From Cytophagales bacterium (GTDB lineage: Bacteria > Bacteroidota > Bacteroidia > Cytophagales > Cyclobacteriaceae): DNA of 64,000 nt. The notes beneath the pieces are model-generated. The model had not been told where the DNA came from. It worked only from the letters and a program-made list of their open reading frames with translations, and searched no databases. Of this stretch, positions 8,826-17,856 are shown one piece after another. The position numbers and the translations under genes were made by a program. Within the stretch, counting starts at the first letter, position 1; each line of letters opens with the position of its first letter. The stretch is taken from the NCBI GenBank assembly GCA_025359125.1, contig JANYHI010000052.1:1-64000 (forward strand). The letters are read 5' to 3'.

Positions 8826-10436
8826 ATGAAACGAAAACCATATAAAATAATGCCTATAAATTTTTCCTTGCTACAGAAGATAATTTTTTTTGCTGTAGTA
8901 TTTTCCATGAGCATATTAGTGTCATGCCTAAAACTAGATGACATGCGGGTTGATACAATATACAAGGGCGAAATACTGGATTATCTCAGTGCCTACAAAG
9001 ATATTGTTCCGAGCGACCAAGTTGAAAAGATGAATGAATTTGCCAGTTCCATAGATTTTAAAATGGTAAGTGTGCACCAATTGAGGACAACCGAAAAAGT
9101 GATAATCACTGACCTAAAGAACATGGACGGGTTCAACGGGTCAAAGAATTTGAAGGCACTGTTTTTCCTGAACGAAGGGAAAGTTGTAAGGGCAAATATT
9201 GCGGGCTTTGACAGCAGAACACCAACAAGCGAGCATAACAAGCTTATTGTGTCGGTGCTGAATGCCAGCCGCCCTATGCTCAGCTATTCTGGCAAGGTGT
9301 CCCTGTTCAATTTGTATAGGGAATTGATCCTCTTCAACAGTTTTGAAAACGGCATCTTGGATGCCGTTGGCTTTGTGCGCAAACAAAAGTCAGGGAAAAA
9401 CAACGGCCGCGCAGAATCATGCATCGATTGGTTTTTGGTTACCTATTACCCCAACGGTAACGTGACCAGTGAATATGTTTTCACCACTTGCGATAATGGC
9501 TGCGAATTTTATAGGGCGGGGCGCACAAACTGTGGTGGAGGTGGTGGATCTGGGTATGCCGAAGGAGGAGGCCCAATTTTGCCCACGAACCCGAGCAATG
9601 ATGCCACCTACGAATATACCGACAAAAATGGCGAGTACACCAAATACCAATACAATGCAGCAGCAGCAATTTGGAAGGTATTGGAGAAGATACTCCCCGC
9701 AGCGGTGGTGGTGGCCAAACGAGATGAATATACATTTTTGGACATAGCTTGGCCTGGGGCTTACCATGGGCAAATTGTCATAGGAACAGATAATATGGTC
9801 TACACTTTTGGGAGCGATGGTAATTGGGTTGGGGAGCCAGCAGATATTGAATTCCCCGGTGTCGATAAATCTCCGATTAATATCGATGCGTTCATGAAAT
9901 GTTTTGAGACCAATAATAGCGCGGCTAGTTATAAGTTGACATTGTATGTCCAAGAGCCAGCTCCAGGTGGAGATTACCAAAAAGTAGGTACAAATGTTGG
10001 GCATACTTTTGTTGGATTTACAAAGATCGTTAATGGTCAAGAAATTACTCAGTATGTAGGCTTTTACCCAATTCATAAAAGCCTTACTTACCCCATAGAG
10101 TCCAAGATTGTAGACAATCAACAGACAGAATGGACTACAAGTGTAACAGTTACAGTAGATGCTAAAGCGTTTAATGATGCGATTTATGCTGCACATTCAA
10201 ATGCAACGAAGCAGTACCACATCAGTGAATATAATTGCACTACTTATGCACTTAATATATTTGATGCTGCCAATATTTCTCTGCCTAAGAATGCATCTGA
10301 ATTTCCCTACAACTATGGCAACGGGTACTCACCAGGAAGGCTTGGATACGACTTAAGGAACTTCGGCAATGTATTTAATGGGACAAAGAATTCTAATGGT
10401 GGCACGACAGCCAATAGCAAAGGCCCTTGTCAATAA
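8826..10436 (+). CDS. Lipoprotein with C-terminal permuted papain/NlpC-like domain
   Basis: This 536-residue protein has a signal peptide with a lipobox (LVSC, Cys34), so it is probably anchored in an outer membrane leaflet. The N-terminal domain (35 to 236) has four cysteines near its end (199, 222, 226, 236). A glycine-rich linker follows (236 to 250). The C-terminal domain (about 290 to 536) has YVQEPAPG, then GHTFVGF with His393, GFYP, and finally YNCTTYALN with Cys471. His before Cys in these contexts suggests a circularly permuted papain/NlpC-type fold as in LRAT or PPPDE proteins; I recall similar C-terminal modules in other secreted Bacteroidota proteins. Activity (peptidase, amidase or acyltransferase) is not known. 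Base composition changes inside the gene: the 9361 line is 50% GC, while the following genes are near 30%. Confidence 0.75.
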   Translation: MKRKPYKIMPINFSLLQKIIFFAVVFSMSILVSCLKLDDMRVDTIYKGEILDYLSAYKDIVPSDQVEKMNEFASSIDFKMVSVHQLRTTEKVIITDLKNMDGFNGSKNLKALFFLNEGKVVRANIAGFDSRTPTSEHNKLIVSVLNASRPMLSYSGKVSLFNLYRELILFNSFENGILDAVGFVRKQKSGKNNGRAESCIDWFLVTYYPNGNVTSEYVFTTCDNGCEFYRAGRTNCGGGGGSGYAEGGGPILPTNPSNDATYEYTDKNGEYTKYQYNAAAAIWKVLEKILPAAVVVAKRDEYTFLDIAWPGAYHGQIVIGTDNMVYTFGSDGNWVGEPADIEFPGVDKSPINIDAFMKCFETNNSAASYKLTLYVQEPAPGGDYQKVGTNVGHTFVGFTKIVNGQEITQYVGFYPIHKSLTYPIESKIVDNQQTEWTTSVTVTVDAKAFNDAIYAAHSNATKQYHISEYNCTTYALNIFDAANISLPKNASEFPYNYGNGYSPGRLGYDLRNFGNVFNGTKNSNGGTTANSKGPCQ

Positions 10437-10448
10437 ATAATTTTAAGT

Positions 10449-10826
10449 ATGATTAGTAGTCGATTTATATTAAGCATAGCAATGATTTTTGCCTTTTGCC
10501 TAATAGACTTTACATTAATAGAGGATATAGCGGGGGGATTCATTTTTAAGATATTAATTGATTTTACACTATCTGATTCGTTTTTATTAAAAGGCATATC
10601 ATTAGTCTATATTCTATGCTTGGCGACTTGGCTATTTCAAACGCAGAACAATCAGAACTATCAAAAATTGACGTTAACAATAAGTACAATAATCTTAGCG
10701 GTGCCAATACTTTTAGCCTTGTTTTGGCAATCTAAAAATGGGGAGCTTGGTCTTACATTCTTGTTGCCATCAATTGCGTTTTTAGTTTTGCTTTTTTTTC
10801 AGTGGAGAGTGATATTGAAATTTTAA
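10449..10826 (+). CDS. Small four-helix membrane protein, unknown function
   Basis: The protein has 125 residues and is almost entirely hydrophobic, with about four membrane segments (residues 5 to 22, 45 to 62, 72 to 92 and 100 to 118) and short polar turns. I do not recognise a family. It starts 12 bases after the lipoprotein gene and its end overlaps or abuts the HEAT-repeat gene, so the three genes look co-transcribed. The DNA is very AT-rich (17 of 60 bases are G or C in the 10501 line), unlike the first half of the lipoprotein gene. By position it could be a membrane partner or a protector against the lipoprotein's enzyme domain; this is inference only. Confidence 0.7.
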   Translation: MISSRFILSIAMIFAFCLIDFTLIEDIAGGFIFKILIDFTLSDSFLLKGISLVYILCLATWLFQTQNNQNYQKLTLTISTIILAVPILLALFWQSKNGELGLTFLLPSIAFLVLLFFQWRVILKF

Positions 10827-10831
10827 GCCCA

Positions 10832-12493
10832 GTGATACTAAAATTTATTTTTCTATTCATTTGTAATATTTTTTTCCTTAGTAGGTTGCTTTGCTCCCAG
10901 CCAACTGAAGATTTTAAAAAGGAGTTCAAAAAAGCAGCTACCGAGAAATTTTCAAGTGAAGATTTGAATCGAATCTTTAAAGAGAACTATTCATACCTCA
11001 CTCCTCATAGTGATGTGACTCAACTAGTGAATGCCTTAAAAAGTCAAACAAGTGAAGCTTACCCATTATCGAATTTTAAATCCGACCCTATTTACATTGA
11101 TAATATTTATAAACTTTTGAGATCAAGAAATCCAAATAGAAGAGTTCTTAGCTACTTGGTAATTGCAGCAACTGGTGATATATCAATGGAAAATGAGTTG
11201 CTAAAGAAGATTAAATCAGAGAGTAATAAAAATTGTTTAATATGGGTAGGGATGGCTTTGATGCATTTAAAAACGAGCCACACAACAGAACTTTTTGATT
11301 TTATTGTTGAGAACGAAAATTTTGGTGACATGCACATGTATCCAATGTTACTTCAATTAAATAAAGATTCCCTTCAACGAACGGCATATTCTAGAATCAA
11401 CAGTAAGGAATTGAAGGCTAGAATTTTGGCAGCACAAATTTTGTCTAAAACAGGGAAGAATGGCAAGACTGAAGAACTTTTGTTGAGAGCTGTGCGTGAA
11501 TGGGATATAAATGTGAAAGGATATGCAATTTATTCTGTAAAGGAATTACAAATAGGGAACTTGATTGAGCTCTTAAAACCTGTGCTTAATAACAGCAAGA
11601 CAAGAGGCATTGCGCTTGAGGCATTGGCTAGTAGTCCGACACAAGCAGATAGAGATTATCTTTTTGGGCTGACCAATGGAAAAGATACGATTCCCAATGA
11701 ATTACTTAATTGTTTTTTCAAATCGAAAAATATTGAAAGTTTAAAGTATTGGTTGGAAATGGCATACACAAAGACCTTTCCAAAAGAATATCATTTTTTC
11801 TGTAGGGATCAGCCAATGCTATATCTTGATAGTAATTTGCAATACCTTCAAGGAGCTCTTCAAAGAATAAAAAATCCACAAATATTGAGCGAATTGGTAA
11901 GGGCATTAGAAGGCAGAACAGATGATACTTCTACAGAAATTATGCTGAATTTATTAAGTCATGAAAACTCCACAGTTAGATATTGGACTGCTCAATCTTT
12001 AAAACATAATCACTCACTTAAATTAATTAAGCTACTTCCTAAGTTGTTAAGTCAACCCTCTCTTAGAGTGGTTCCAATGACAGAGTTGGCAATTGAAAAT
12101 AATATAGATACTTTAAACTTAGTTTATGAAAATATTTTGGAAACAGAATTAAGCTCAGACTGGAAAAGGAGTTCTACACAGTATTTATCGAATTTCCCAA
12201 AGAACAATTACATTTCAATGTTCAGATCATTATTGGAAAATGATCAAGAGGATTTTTTCATCAAACGATTAGCAGCACTAGGTCTGGGTAGGCTGAAAGA
12301 TGAAGGTTCAGTTGATTTAATAATCTCGGCTATGATGAAAGAAAGCATTTCCAGCGAATCGAATGCAATATCTTATGTAAATGCTCTTAATATGGTGAAG
12401 GGTGAAAAAGCAAAAATAGCTATAGAAAAATATAAGGATAGTAAAGAGCCTGAGGTTAAATCGCTGGCAGATGATATTTTGAGTAAATGGTAA
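10832..12493 (+). CDS. Exported HEAT-repeat protein
   Basis: This protein of about 553 residues has an N-terminal hydrophobic signal (ILKFIFLFICNIFF) followed by helical repeats with HEAT/PBS-lyase character, such as ELKARILAAQILSKTG, WTAQSLKHN and RLAALGLGRLKDEGSVDLI. HEAT solenoids bind other proteins. I place the start at the GTG at 10832, five bases after the upstream stop, because it puts a normal signal peptide at the N-terminus. An earlier in-frame GTG at 10802 would add ten residues and overlap the upstream gene by 25 bases. With the lipoprotein and the small membrane protein it forms a three-gene cell-surface locus of unknown role. Confidence 0.75.
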   Translation: MILKFIFLFICNIFFLSRLLCSQPTEDFKKEFKKAATEKFSSEDLNRIFKENYSYLTPHSDVTQLVNALKSQTSEAYPLSNFKSDPIYIDNIYKLLRSRNPNRRVLSYLVIAATGDISMENELLKKIKSESNKNCLIWVGMALMHLKTSHTTELFDFIVENENFGDMHMYPMLLQLNKDSLQRTAYSRINSKELKARILAAQILSKTGKNGKTEELLLRAVREWDINVKGYAIYSVKELQIGNLIELLKPVLNNSKTRGIALEALASSPTQADRDYLFGLTNGKDTIPNELLNCFFKSKNIESLKYWLEMAYTKTFPKEYHFFCRDQPMLYLDSNLQYLQGALQRIKNPQILSELVRALEGRTDDTSTEIMLNLLSHENSTVRYWTAQSLKHNHSLKLIKLLPKLLSQPSLRVVPMTELAIENNIDTLNLVYENILETELSSDWKRSSTQYLSNFPKNNYISMFRSLLENDQEDFFIKRLAALGLGRLKDEGSVDLIISAMMKESISSESNAISYVNALNMVKGEKAKIAIEKYKDSKEPEVKSLADDILSKW

Positions 12494-12543
12494 AATTCCA
12501 CTGAGGGTTTTATCAAGTTGTAGTATTAGAATTGAGGTCTTCG

Positions 12544-13233
12544 CTACCCAATCATTTTAGCAATTACAAAAGCAGCCGCTGCTGCGGCTGCGCCAATTAG
12601 CGTAACTCTCAGCGCTCCTTTCAGCAAGGGTTGCCCTGTTAATTTGCTTTTCACGAATCCAAAAACGACAAGACAAACCAGCGTGATGCCGCAAGAATAG
12701 ATAAGGCCTTGTTGTGCTGTAGATGAAAAGAAATAGGCGCTTAGCGGAATTAAACCACCGATTACATAACTGATGGCAATGATAAAAGCACTGGTGTGTG
12801 CTCTGTTTTTATCGGGTCTTTCTAAGCCCAGTTCAAAGCGCATCATAAAATCTACCCACTCTTTTGGCTTCTTGGCCATCTCGCGAGCAATTTTTTCTTG
12901 TAACTCTTCGCTAATTCCATACTGCGCAAAAATTTCTTTCGTCTCACTTATTTCAATTTCATGCTTGTGGATGATTTCCTCGTATTCTCTTTTCTCCTCA
13001 ACTTCGTAGTGTTCGATTTCCGTTCGCCCAGCCAAATATCCACCTAATCCCATGGCAATGGAACCGGCAGCGATCTCTGCAAGCCCTGCGGTGATTACGA
13101 TATCTGTAGAGTTATCTGTTCCACTTAGCGCACCACTTAAGCCAGCAGCTAGTGCAAATGGAACGGTAAGCCCATCGCTCATTCCTATCACAAAGTCGCG
13201 TACTTTTTCTGAGCTTTGAAAATGTTCTTCCAT
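12544..13233 (-). CDS. VIT1/CCC1-family membrane transporter
   Basis: The protein (229 residues from the ATG at 13233) begins with KVRDFVIGMSDGLTVPFALAAGLSGAL, the conserved first-helix region of VIT1/CCC1 (nodulin-21-like) iron and manganese transporters. A charged cytoplasmic loop with many Glu residues (about 80 to 130, a metal-binding region in the family) separates the N-terminal helices from three C-terminal membrane helices. An upstream in-frame ATG at 13284 would add 17 residues that overlap the terminator of the next gene and do not resemble the family, so I reject it. The metal is not predictable from sequence alone; Fe(II) or Mn(II) export or storage is usual. Confidence 0.88.
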   Translation of the reverse strand: MEEHFQSSEKVRDFVIGMSDGLTVPFALAAGLSGALSGTDNSTDIVITAGLAEIAAGSIAMGLGGYLAGRTEIEHYEVEEKREYEEIIHKHEIEISETKEIFAQYGISEELQEKIAREMAKKPKEWVDFMMRFELGLERPDKNRAHTSAFIIAISYVIGGLIPLSAYFFSSTAQQGLIYSCGITLVCLVVFGFVKSKLTGQPLLKGALRVTLIGAAAAAAAFVIAKMIG

Positions 13234-13255
13234 GAAGTGAAATTTTGATAAAGTT

Positions 13256-13291
13256 ACAAAAAAGAAAAGCCCCTGAGATGTCAAGGGCTTT
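13256..13291 (-). terminator. Rho-independent terminator of the lipoprotein gene
   Basis: Read on the minus strand, AAAGCCC and GGGCTTT (13285 to 13291 and 13266 to 13272) form a 7-bp stem with an extra TGA/TCA inner pairing, followed by a T-rich run. It lies directly downstream of the lipoprotein gene ending at 13313. Confidence 0.75.
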
Positions 13292-13312
13292 CTAGTAAAA
13301 ATTGGATTGAGG

Positions 13313-14158
13313 TCAATCTACTGTTACAGTGTAGGTTCTGCGGTAAGTAGTTACAGTAAATGTTTTATCGCAGGTGCCATCTCCATAGTCGATGGTTCTT
13401 TTACGGTCGGCATAGCCACCTACTTTGGTAATCTCGATTACTCCTTTTGTCCGCGCCAAGTTTCCTGATTTTGCGCAAGAGAAATCAACTGTGATTGGGC
13501 TAGTGATTTCGTTTGTAATCGTGCGACCAGTAGACGACACACCTGTTAGTAGGCCAGTAACTTTATACACGTTATCGTTTGGGTCTCCATTGCCAAAGCC
13601 ACTAATCCATTCGCGAGTACGATCGCCATTGAAGGTGATATATTTACCATTGGCGAATGTGATTTTAAGGTTTGTTAATCTGCGAGTAGCCTGAAGATTG
13701 CCTGAAGAGTTTTTTAAGATATCGCGTACTTCAATTACGCCTTCAATGCTCTTTCCATTTACTTTATAATTTTCGAAGGTGATTGTTCTGTTAGCAGTAC
13801 TATCACCTAAAACTCCTGAATATTGAATTAACATTTTGCCACTTCTTGTTCTGCCATTTAATCCAGTGCATCCGGTTCCAAAATCAATAGTAAAAACTTT
13901 AGTCACCTTGTCAACCGTAACAATGGCGCAAGAAGGTAATGCTCCCTCAGCTCTGGCACCTTTTGCAGTTATTTCACCACTGTAAGAAGCTTGCGCAGCA
14001 TCATCTACTTCATTGTCTCCAACGGCCGTGTTCTCTACAATTGATTCTTCATCTGCAAAATCTTCTGATTTATCTCTACAGCCTGTTAAGCTGGCAGCGA
14101 AAAGAATAGCGCCCAAGGCTACATTTCTTAATAAAAAGTATATCCAATTTGTTTTCAT
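13313..14158 (-). CDS. Secreted lipoprotein of unknown function
   Basis: This 281-residue protein has a signal peptide and a lipobox (SLTGC), followed by an acidic low-complexity stretch (about 30 to 55) and a beta-rich region with repeated short patterns: CAIVTVDKVTKVFTIDFGTGC near 77 to 97, then later blocks ending in IDYGDGTCDKTFTV. The paired cysteines (GTGC, GDGTC) and the internal similarity between the first and last blocks suggest a repeated beta-sandwich, a known style of Bacteroidota lipoproteins. I know no function. It has its own terminator and is probably transcribed alone. Confidence 0.8.
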   Translation of the reverse strand: MKTNWIYFLLRNVALGAILFAASLTGCRDKSEDFADEESIVENTAVGDNEVDDAAQASYSGEITAKGARAEGALPSCAIVTVDKVTKVFTIDFGTGCTGLNGRTRSGKMLIQYSGVLGDSTANRTITFENYKVNGKSIEGVIEVRDILKNSSGNLQATRRLTNLKITFANGKYITFNGDRTREWISGFGNGDPNDNVYKVTGLLTGVSSTGRTITNEITSPITVDFSCAKSGNLARTKGVIEITKVGGYADRKRTIDYGDGTCDKTFTVTTYRRTYTVTVD

Positions 14159-14222
14159 AGGTTTTTTAATTAGTTACGACTTTGACAAATGCTTGGACTA
14201 ACAGTTTAATCGGAAGCTGAAA

Positions 14223-14918
14223 TTATTTTTTACGCGTAGCGTTTTCGAAGTATGAAAGCAGCGAGTTGAGAATTAAACCTGAATTGGCCGAATAGGTAAC
14301 ATCTTTATTTCGTTCGTTGTAAATGGCAAGCAGGTCAAAATATTTTTCTTCCGTAATGTTGAAGTGCTGCATGACTTCGCTTTTTAGATCAGGATCGTTT
14401 ACTACTTCCAGATAAACTTTCACCTTATCATTGTCTGCCATCACTTTTACTAACTTCCTTTTCTCTTTTTCTAATTTACTGAAATAAGAAAAGTTGACAC
14501 CTACTCCGCTAGTACTCCCAGCTTTTAAAGGTTTGGTGGTAGTGAGCGTAGGTGATTTTGCGTATTTTTGATTGAGGTGAAACCCCTGATCTTTAATCGT
14601 TACTTCTTTCAGCAAAATGCTTTCTTCTTTCATTCTCACCATCATCGTTTCATCTTCTAGGTAAACGCGAAGAACTGCTTTGGAGTAACCAATAAAAGAA
14701 AAAATGAGTGTGTCATTCTCTGAAGCAATGATGGTAAAAATCCCACTTGCATTGGTGGAAGTTCCTCGATTGGTATTCTTCACTTTTACATTAACACCTT
14801 GCAGATTGGTGAAGGAAGCAGAGTCAACAACAATGCCTTTGATTAGCTTTTGAGCGGCCAAATGGCTCGATGTTAAAAGAAAGAATGTTGGAACTATGAA
14901 GAGGAATATCTTTTTCAT
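14223..14918 (-). CDS. Exported carboxypeptidase-like regulatory domain protein
   Basis: The 231-residue protein has a signal peptide (residues 1 to 21, ending LAAQ) and then a CarboxypepD_reg-like beta-sandwich at about 25 to 110 (IKGIVVDSASFTNLQGVNVKV, NRGTSTNASGIFTI), the plug-like domain seen at the N-terminus of many TonB-dependent receptors. Here it is not followed by a barrel but by a charged helical region of about 110 residues. It is thus a stand-alone protein, common in Bacteroidota, with unknown function and a probable periplasmic or outer-membrane location. Confidence 0.82.
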   Translation of the reverse strand: MKKIFLFIVPTFFLLTSSHLAAQKLIKGIVVDSASFTNLQGVNVKVKNTNRGTSTNASGIFTIIASENDTLIFSFIGYSKAVLRVYLEDETMMVRMKEESILLKEVTIKDQGFHLNQKYAKSPTLTTTKPLKAGSTSGVGVNFSYFSKLEKEKRKLVKVMADNDKVKVYLEVVNDPDLKSEVMQHFNITEEKYFDLLAIYNERNKDVTYSANSGLILNSLLSYFENATRKK

Positions 14919-14982
14919 TCAGTAGGCAAGGTGCAACATTAATGGTAGGATGAGAACCGGATAGTAAAGGTTTTAAAATGGA

Positions 14983-16029
14983 TCAACCTTTATTTGCGAG
15001 CTGCCCGCAGGCTGCATCAATATCTTTTCCTCTGCTTTTGCGAATGCGACAAGTGATGCCGTTGCGCTCCAGCAAATTCATATACATGCTCAAGGTCTCG
15101 TCTGAGGCTTGTTGAAATTCACCCTCATCGATTGGATTATATTCTATTAAATTAACTTTAGAGGGAACTAGTTTGCAAAACCGTAAGAGTGCTTGCGCAT
15201 GTTCTTCACTGTCGTTGATGTTTTTCCAAACCACATATTCGTAAGTGACTTTACTTTTCGTTTTTTGATACCAATATTTTAAAGCCTCACCTAATTCGGT
15301 GAGTGAGTTGGTGTCGTTGATGGGCATAATTGAAGATCTCGTTTTATCAATAGCAGCATGCAATGAAACGGCTAGATTGAATTTAACACCATCATCAGCC
15401 ATTTTCATAATCATCTTCGCTACGCCTACAGTAGAAACTGTAATTCTGCGCGAAGCCATACCCAACCCTTTTTGATTGGTAATTTTTTCGATAGCAGAAG
15501 TTACGTTCGCGTAGTTGAGCAATGGCTCGCCCATGCCCATGAAAACAATATTGGTAAGCGGCCTCCCGTAAAATAATTCCGCTTGCTCTTTAATGGCTAC
15601 CACCTGATCGTAAATTTCATCGGGACTTAAATTGCGTTGCCGCTTCAACCGCGCAGTGGCACAAAATTTACAGGCAAGGCTACAGCCAACTTGTGAGGAA
15701 ACACACGCGGTGATTCTTTTTTCTGTTGGAATGAGAACAGACTCAACCACCATTCCGTCAAAAAGAGTGACGGCATTTTTGATGGTGCCATCAGCACTGC
15801 GCTGCATTTTGTCAACTTTGATATGGTTGATTACAAAATATTCTTTCAACATCTCCCGCGTTTCAAGCGAAAGATTAGTCATTTGCTCAAAAGTCTTGGC
15901 CGATTTAATCCATAACCAATCATACACTTGCTGCGCGCGAAAGGCTTTATCGCCTTGGGCTACAAAGAACTCTTTTAATTCTTCGAGTTTAAGTTTACGA
16001 ATGTCTCTTTTAGCGCCAGCTTCGATCAT
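14983..16029 (-). CDS. rlmN: 23S rRNA (adenine2503-C2)-methyltransferase RlmN
   Basis: RlmN is a radical SAM enzyme that methylates A2503 of 23S rRNA and A37 of some tRNAs. The Cx3Cx2C iron-sulfur motif is present as CSLACKFC, together with MGMGEPLLNY and the late catalytic cysteine region (IRKSRGKDIDAACGQL). The 348-residue length matches the family. The plain ATG start overlaps nothing; the upstream gene on the same strand ends eight bases before it, so the two may be co-transcribed. Confidence 0.96.
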   Translation of the reverse strand: MIEAGAKRDIRKLKLEELKEFFVAQGDKAFRAQQVYDWLWIKSAKTFEQMTNLSLETREMLKEYFVINHIKVDKMQRSADGTIKNAVTLFDGMVVESVLIPTEKRITACVSSQVGCSLACKFCATARLKRQRNLSPDEIYDQVVAIKEQAELFYGRPLTNIVFMGMGEPLLNYANVTSAIEKITNQKGLGMASRRITVSTVGVAKMIMKMADDGVKFNLAVSLHAAIDKTRSSIMPINDTNSLTELGEALKYWYQKTKSKVTYEYVVWKNINDSEEHAQALLRFCKLVPSKVNLIEYNPIDEGEFQQASDETLSMYMNLLERNGITCRIRKSRGKDIDAACGQLANKG

Positions 16030-16036
16030 CTACTAT

Positions 16037-16462
16037 TTATTTTATCCTTGAGAAAGTTTTGATTTCGCAATCTTTCATAGCATTGTGAATCACTAGTGTT
16101 GACTCTGTTAATTCATCAATAATAAATCGTTGCGTAATAATTCCCGATTTCTTATCCATCAGTTGCAGTTCTTTATTTTTCACATCATATTTAAAGGTAG
16201 ATTTTCCAACTCCCTTTTTATTGCCTTGCGAAAAAATCCCTTCTTCTCCCATTCCTTTTTCATCGAAGGTGATGAGCTTGGCTATCGCATTTTTAGAAGC
16301 GCCCATCGATTGTTCGAGTTCTTTTTCAGCTTTGCTTTTTTGAAACTCTGTTTGAAAACATGTTTTATCATCGGTCAACTGCCAAGTTCCAATTAAACCT
16401 TGAGCTTTTAGGCTGCCTACTGCTACTAATAAAATCACAATGACTGTTTTCATACTAAACAA
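16037..16462 (-). CDS. Exported lipocalin-like protein
   Basis: This 141-residue protein has a signal peptide (VIVILLVAVGSLKAQ) and a small beta-barrel-like body beginning LIGTWQLTDDKTCFQTEF, the usual opening of Bacteroidota lipocalin-like domains. Two cysteines (in DKTCF and KDCEI) could form a disulfide. The start may be the first ATG (16462) or the one three codons later (MKTVIV). It precedes rlmN by 7 bases on the same strand. Ligand and function are unknown. Confidence 0.75.
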   Translation of the reverse strand: MFSMKTVIVILLVAVGSLKAQGLIGTWQLTDDKTCFQTEFQKSKAEKELEQSMGASKNAIAKLITFDEKGMGEEGIFSQGNKKGVGKSTFKYDVKNKELQLMDKKSGIITQRFIIDELTESTLVIHNAMKDCEIKTFSRIK

Positions 16463-16519
16463 TTTTAAAAGATTTACAAAATTAAACTAATTTGAGGGCT
16501 CCTACTTTACTATTTGTTA

Positions 16520-17791
16520 ATGCTAAGACGTTTATTCATTTTTTGTTGCTTTTTAAGTTTTGCTTGCGCTTCTCCTGTAAAAGAAGATAATTTTTTTCTT
16601 GAAAATTTAATGAAGCGTCATTTAGGTCAATTTGAATCTATTCTTACTAACGACAGTCTGGAGGTTCAAATTATCTATACGCAGATTAATAGAGATTCAA
16701 TAAACAGGCCAAAGTTTACATCGTTTTATTATCATGTTGATTCCACTCATTATTTTTATCCAGCTAGCACAATCAAATTGCCACAAGTATTGTTGGCTCT
16801 CGAAAAAATAAATGAATTAAGAAGTCAAGGAATCAAAGTAGATAAGTACACTCCCATGTTTCATGATAGCATTTATGAAGGTCAGCGTTCCGTAAAGTGG
16901 GACACTACCGCTGTTGATAGCTTGCCTACCATTGCCCATTATGCAAAAAAGATTCTTGTGGTAAGCGACAACGATGCCTTTAACCGTTTGTATGAATTTT
17001 TAGGGCAAAAGGCATCGAACGAAATTTTGCGAAGAAAAGGGTATAATGTTAAGTTTCTTCATCGATTGGATCGTTCGCTAACACCGGATCAAAATCGCCA
17101 CACGGAAGCCATTCGATTTATTAGAAATGACAGTTTGATTTTCCAACAATCTATGTTAATCAATAAAGATTCAATCAAACCCGTTCGAAAAGTTTTTAAA
17201 GGTATAGGCTTTATGAAGAAAGACTCATTGATTAATCTGCCTTTTGATTTTACTTACAAAAATTCTTATCCGCTCGTTGAACAACAAGAAATACTAAAAG
17301 CAATTCTGTTTCCTAATTCGGTTCCTTCCTCAAAGCGATTTAATCTTACAGAGGGCGATAGAAATTTTGTTTTGCAATACATGTCGCAACTCCCAACCGA
17401 AACAAGCAATCCGCCTTACAATCAAGACACAACTTTATATGATGCATACTGCAAGTTTCTGATGTTTGGAGAGCAGAAAGAATCTATTCCAAAAAACATT
17501 CGCATATTCAATAAAGTAGGCGATGCTTACGGATACTTGATAGATAATGCCTACATCATTGATTTTGAAAATGGCGTAGAGTTCATGCTCTCGGCTGTAA
17601 TTAATACCAATACAGATGGTGTTTATAACGATGGGAGGTATGAATACAAAACAATAGGCTATCCCTTCATGAAAAACCTGGGGCAGGTTATTTATAATTA
17701 TGAGCTAACACGGAGAAAAAAATTCAAGCCAAACTTGAAAGAGTTTGCTTTTAAGTACGACAGTTTGGTTGTTAGTTTAAAAAAGCCCTAA
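16520..17791 (+). CDS. Class-A beta-lactamase-like serine hydrolase lipoprotein
   Basis: This protein of about 423 residues carries a lipobox near residue 16 (LSFACAS) and a class-A-type serine hydrolase core: STIK (the SxxK nucleophile motif, in PASTIKLP), an SDN triad (VVSDNDAFNRL), and a possible third box near NKVGDAYG. The core is embedded in unusually long flanks compared with 290-residue beta-lactamases, so I read it as a relative of the beta-lactamase2 family with a housekeeping or peptidoglycan-related role, not as a resistance enzyme. The start is the ATG at 16520; a TTG two codons upstream is less likely. Confidence 0.83.
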   Translation: MLRRLFIFCCFLSFACASPVKEDNFFLENLMKRHLGQFESILTNDSLEVQIIYTQINRDSINRPKFTSFYYHVDSTHYFYPASTIKLPQVLLALEKINELRSQGIKVDKYTPMFHDSIYEGQRSVKWDTTAVDSLPTIAHYAKKILVVSDNDAFNRLYEFLGQKASNEILRRKGYNVKFLHRLDRSLTPDQNRHTEAIRFIRNDSLIFQQSMLINKDSIKPVRKVFKGIGFMKKDSLINLPFDFTYKNSYPLVEQQEILKAILFPNSVPSSKRFNLTEGDRNFVLQYMSQLPTETSNPPYNQDTTLYDAYCKFLMFGEQKESIPKNIRIFNKVGDAYGYLIDNAYIIDFENGVEFMLSAVINTNTDGVYNDGRYEYKTIGYPFMKNLGQVIYNYELTRRKKFKPNLKEFAFKYDSLVVSLKKP

Positions 17792-17856
17792 AGTTGTTTG
17801 AAGGGTAAATGTAAATTTTTCAACTTGCCAAATCATTGAATTTTCAAATTAGTATT

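Noticed and set aside
9417-10196. A long antisense open frame (259 residues) on the minus strand of the lipoprotein gene
   Set aside because: It has no family motifs, no promoter and no start context. Long antisense frames arise by chance opposite genes of this composition, and the sense protein has clear domain structure.
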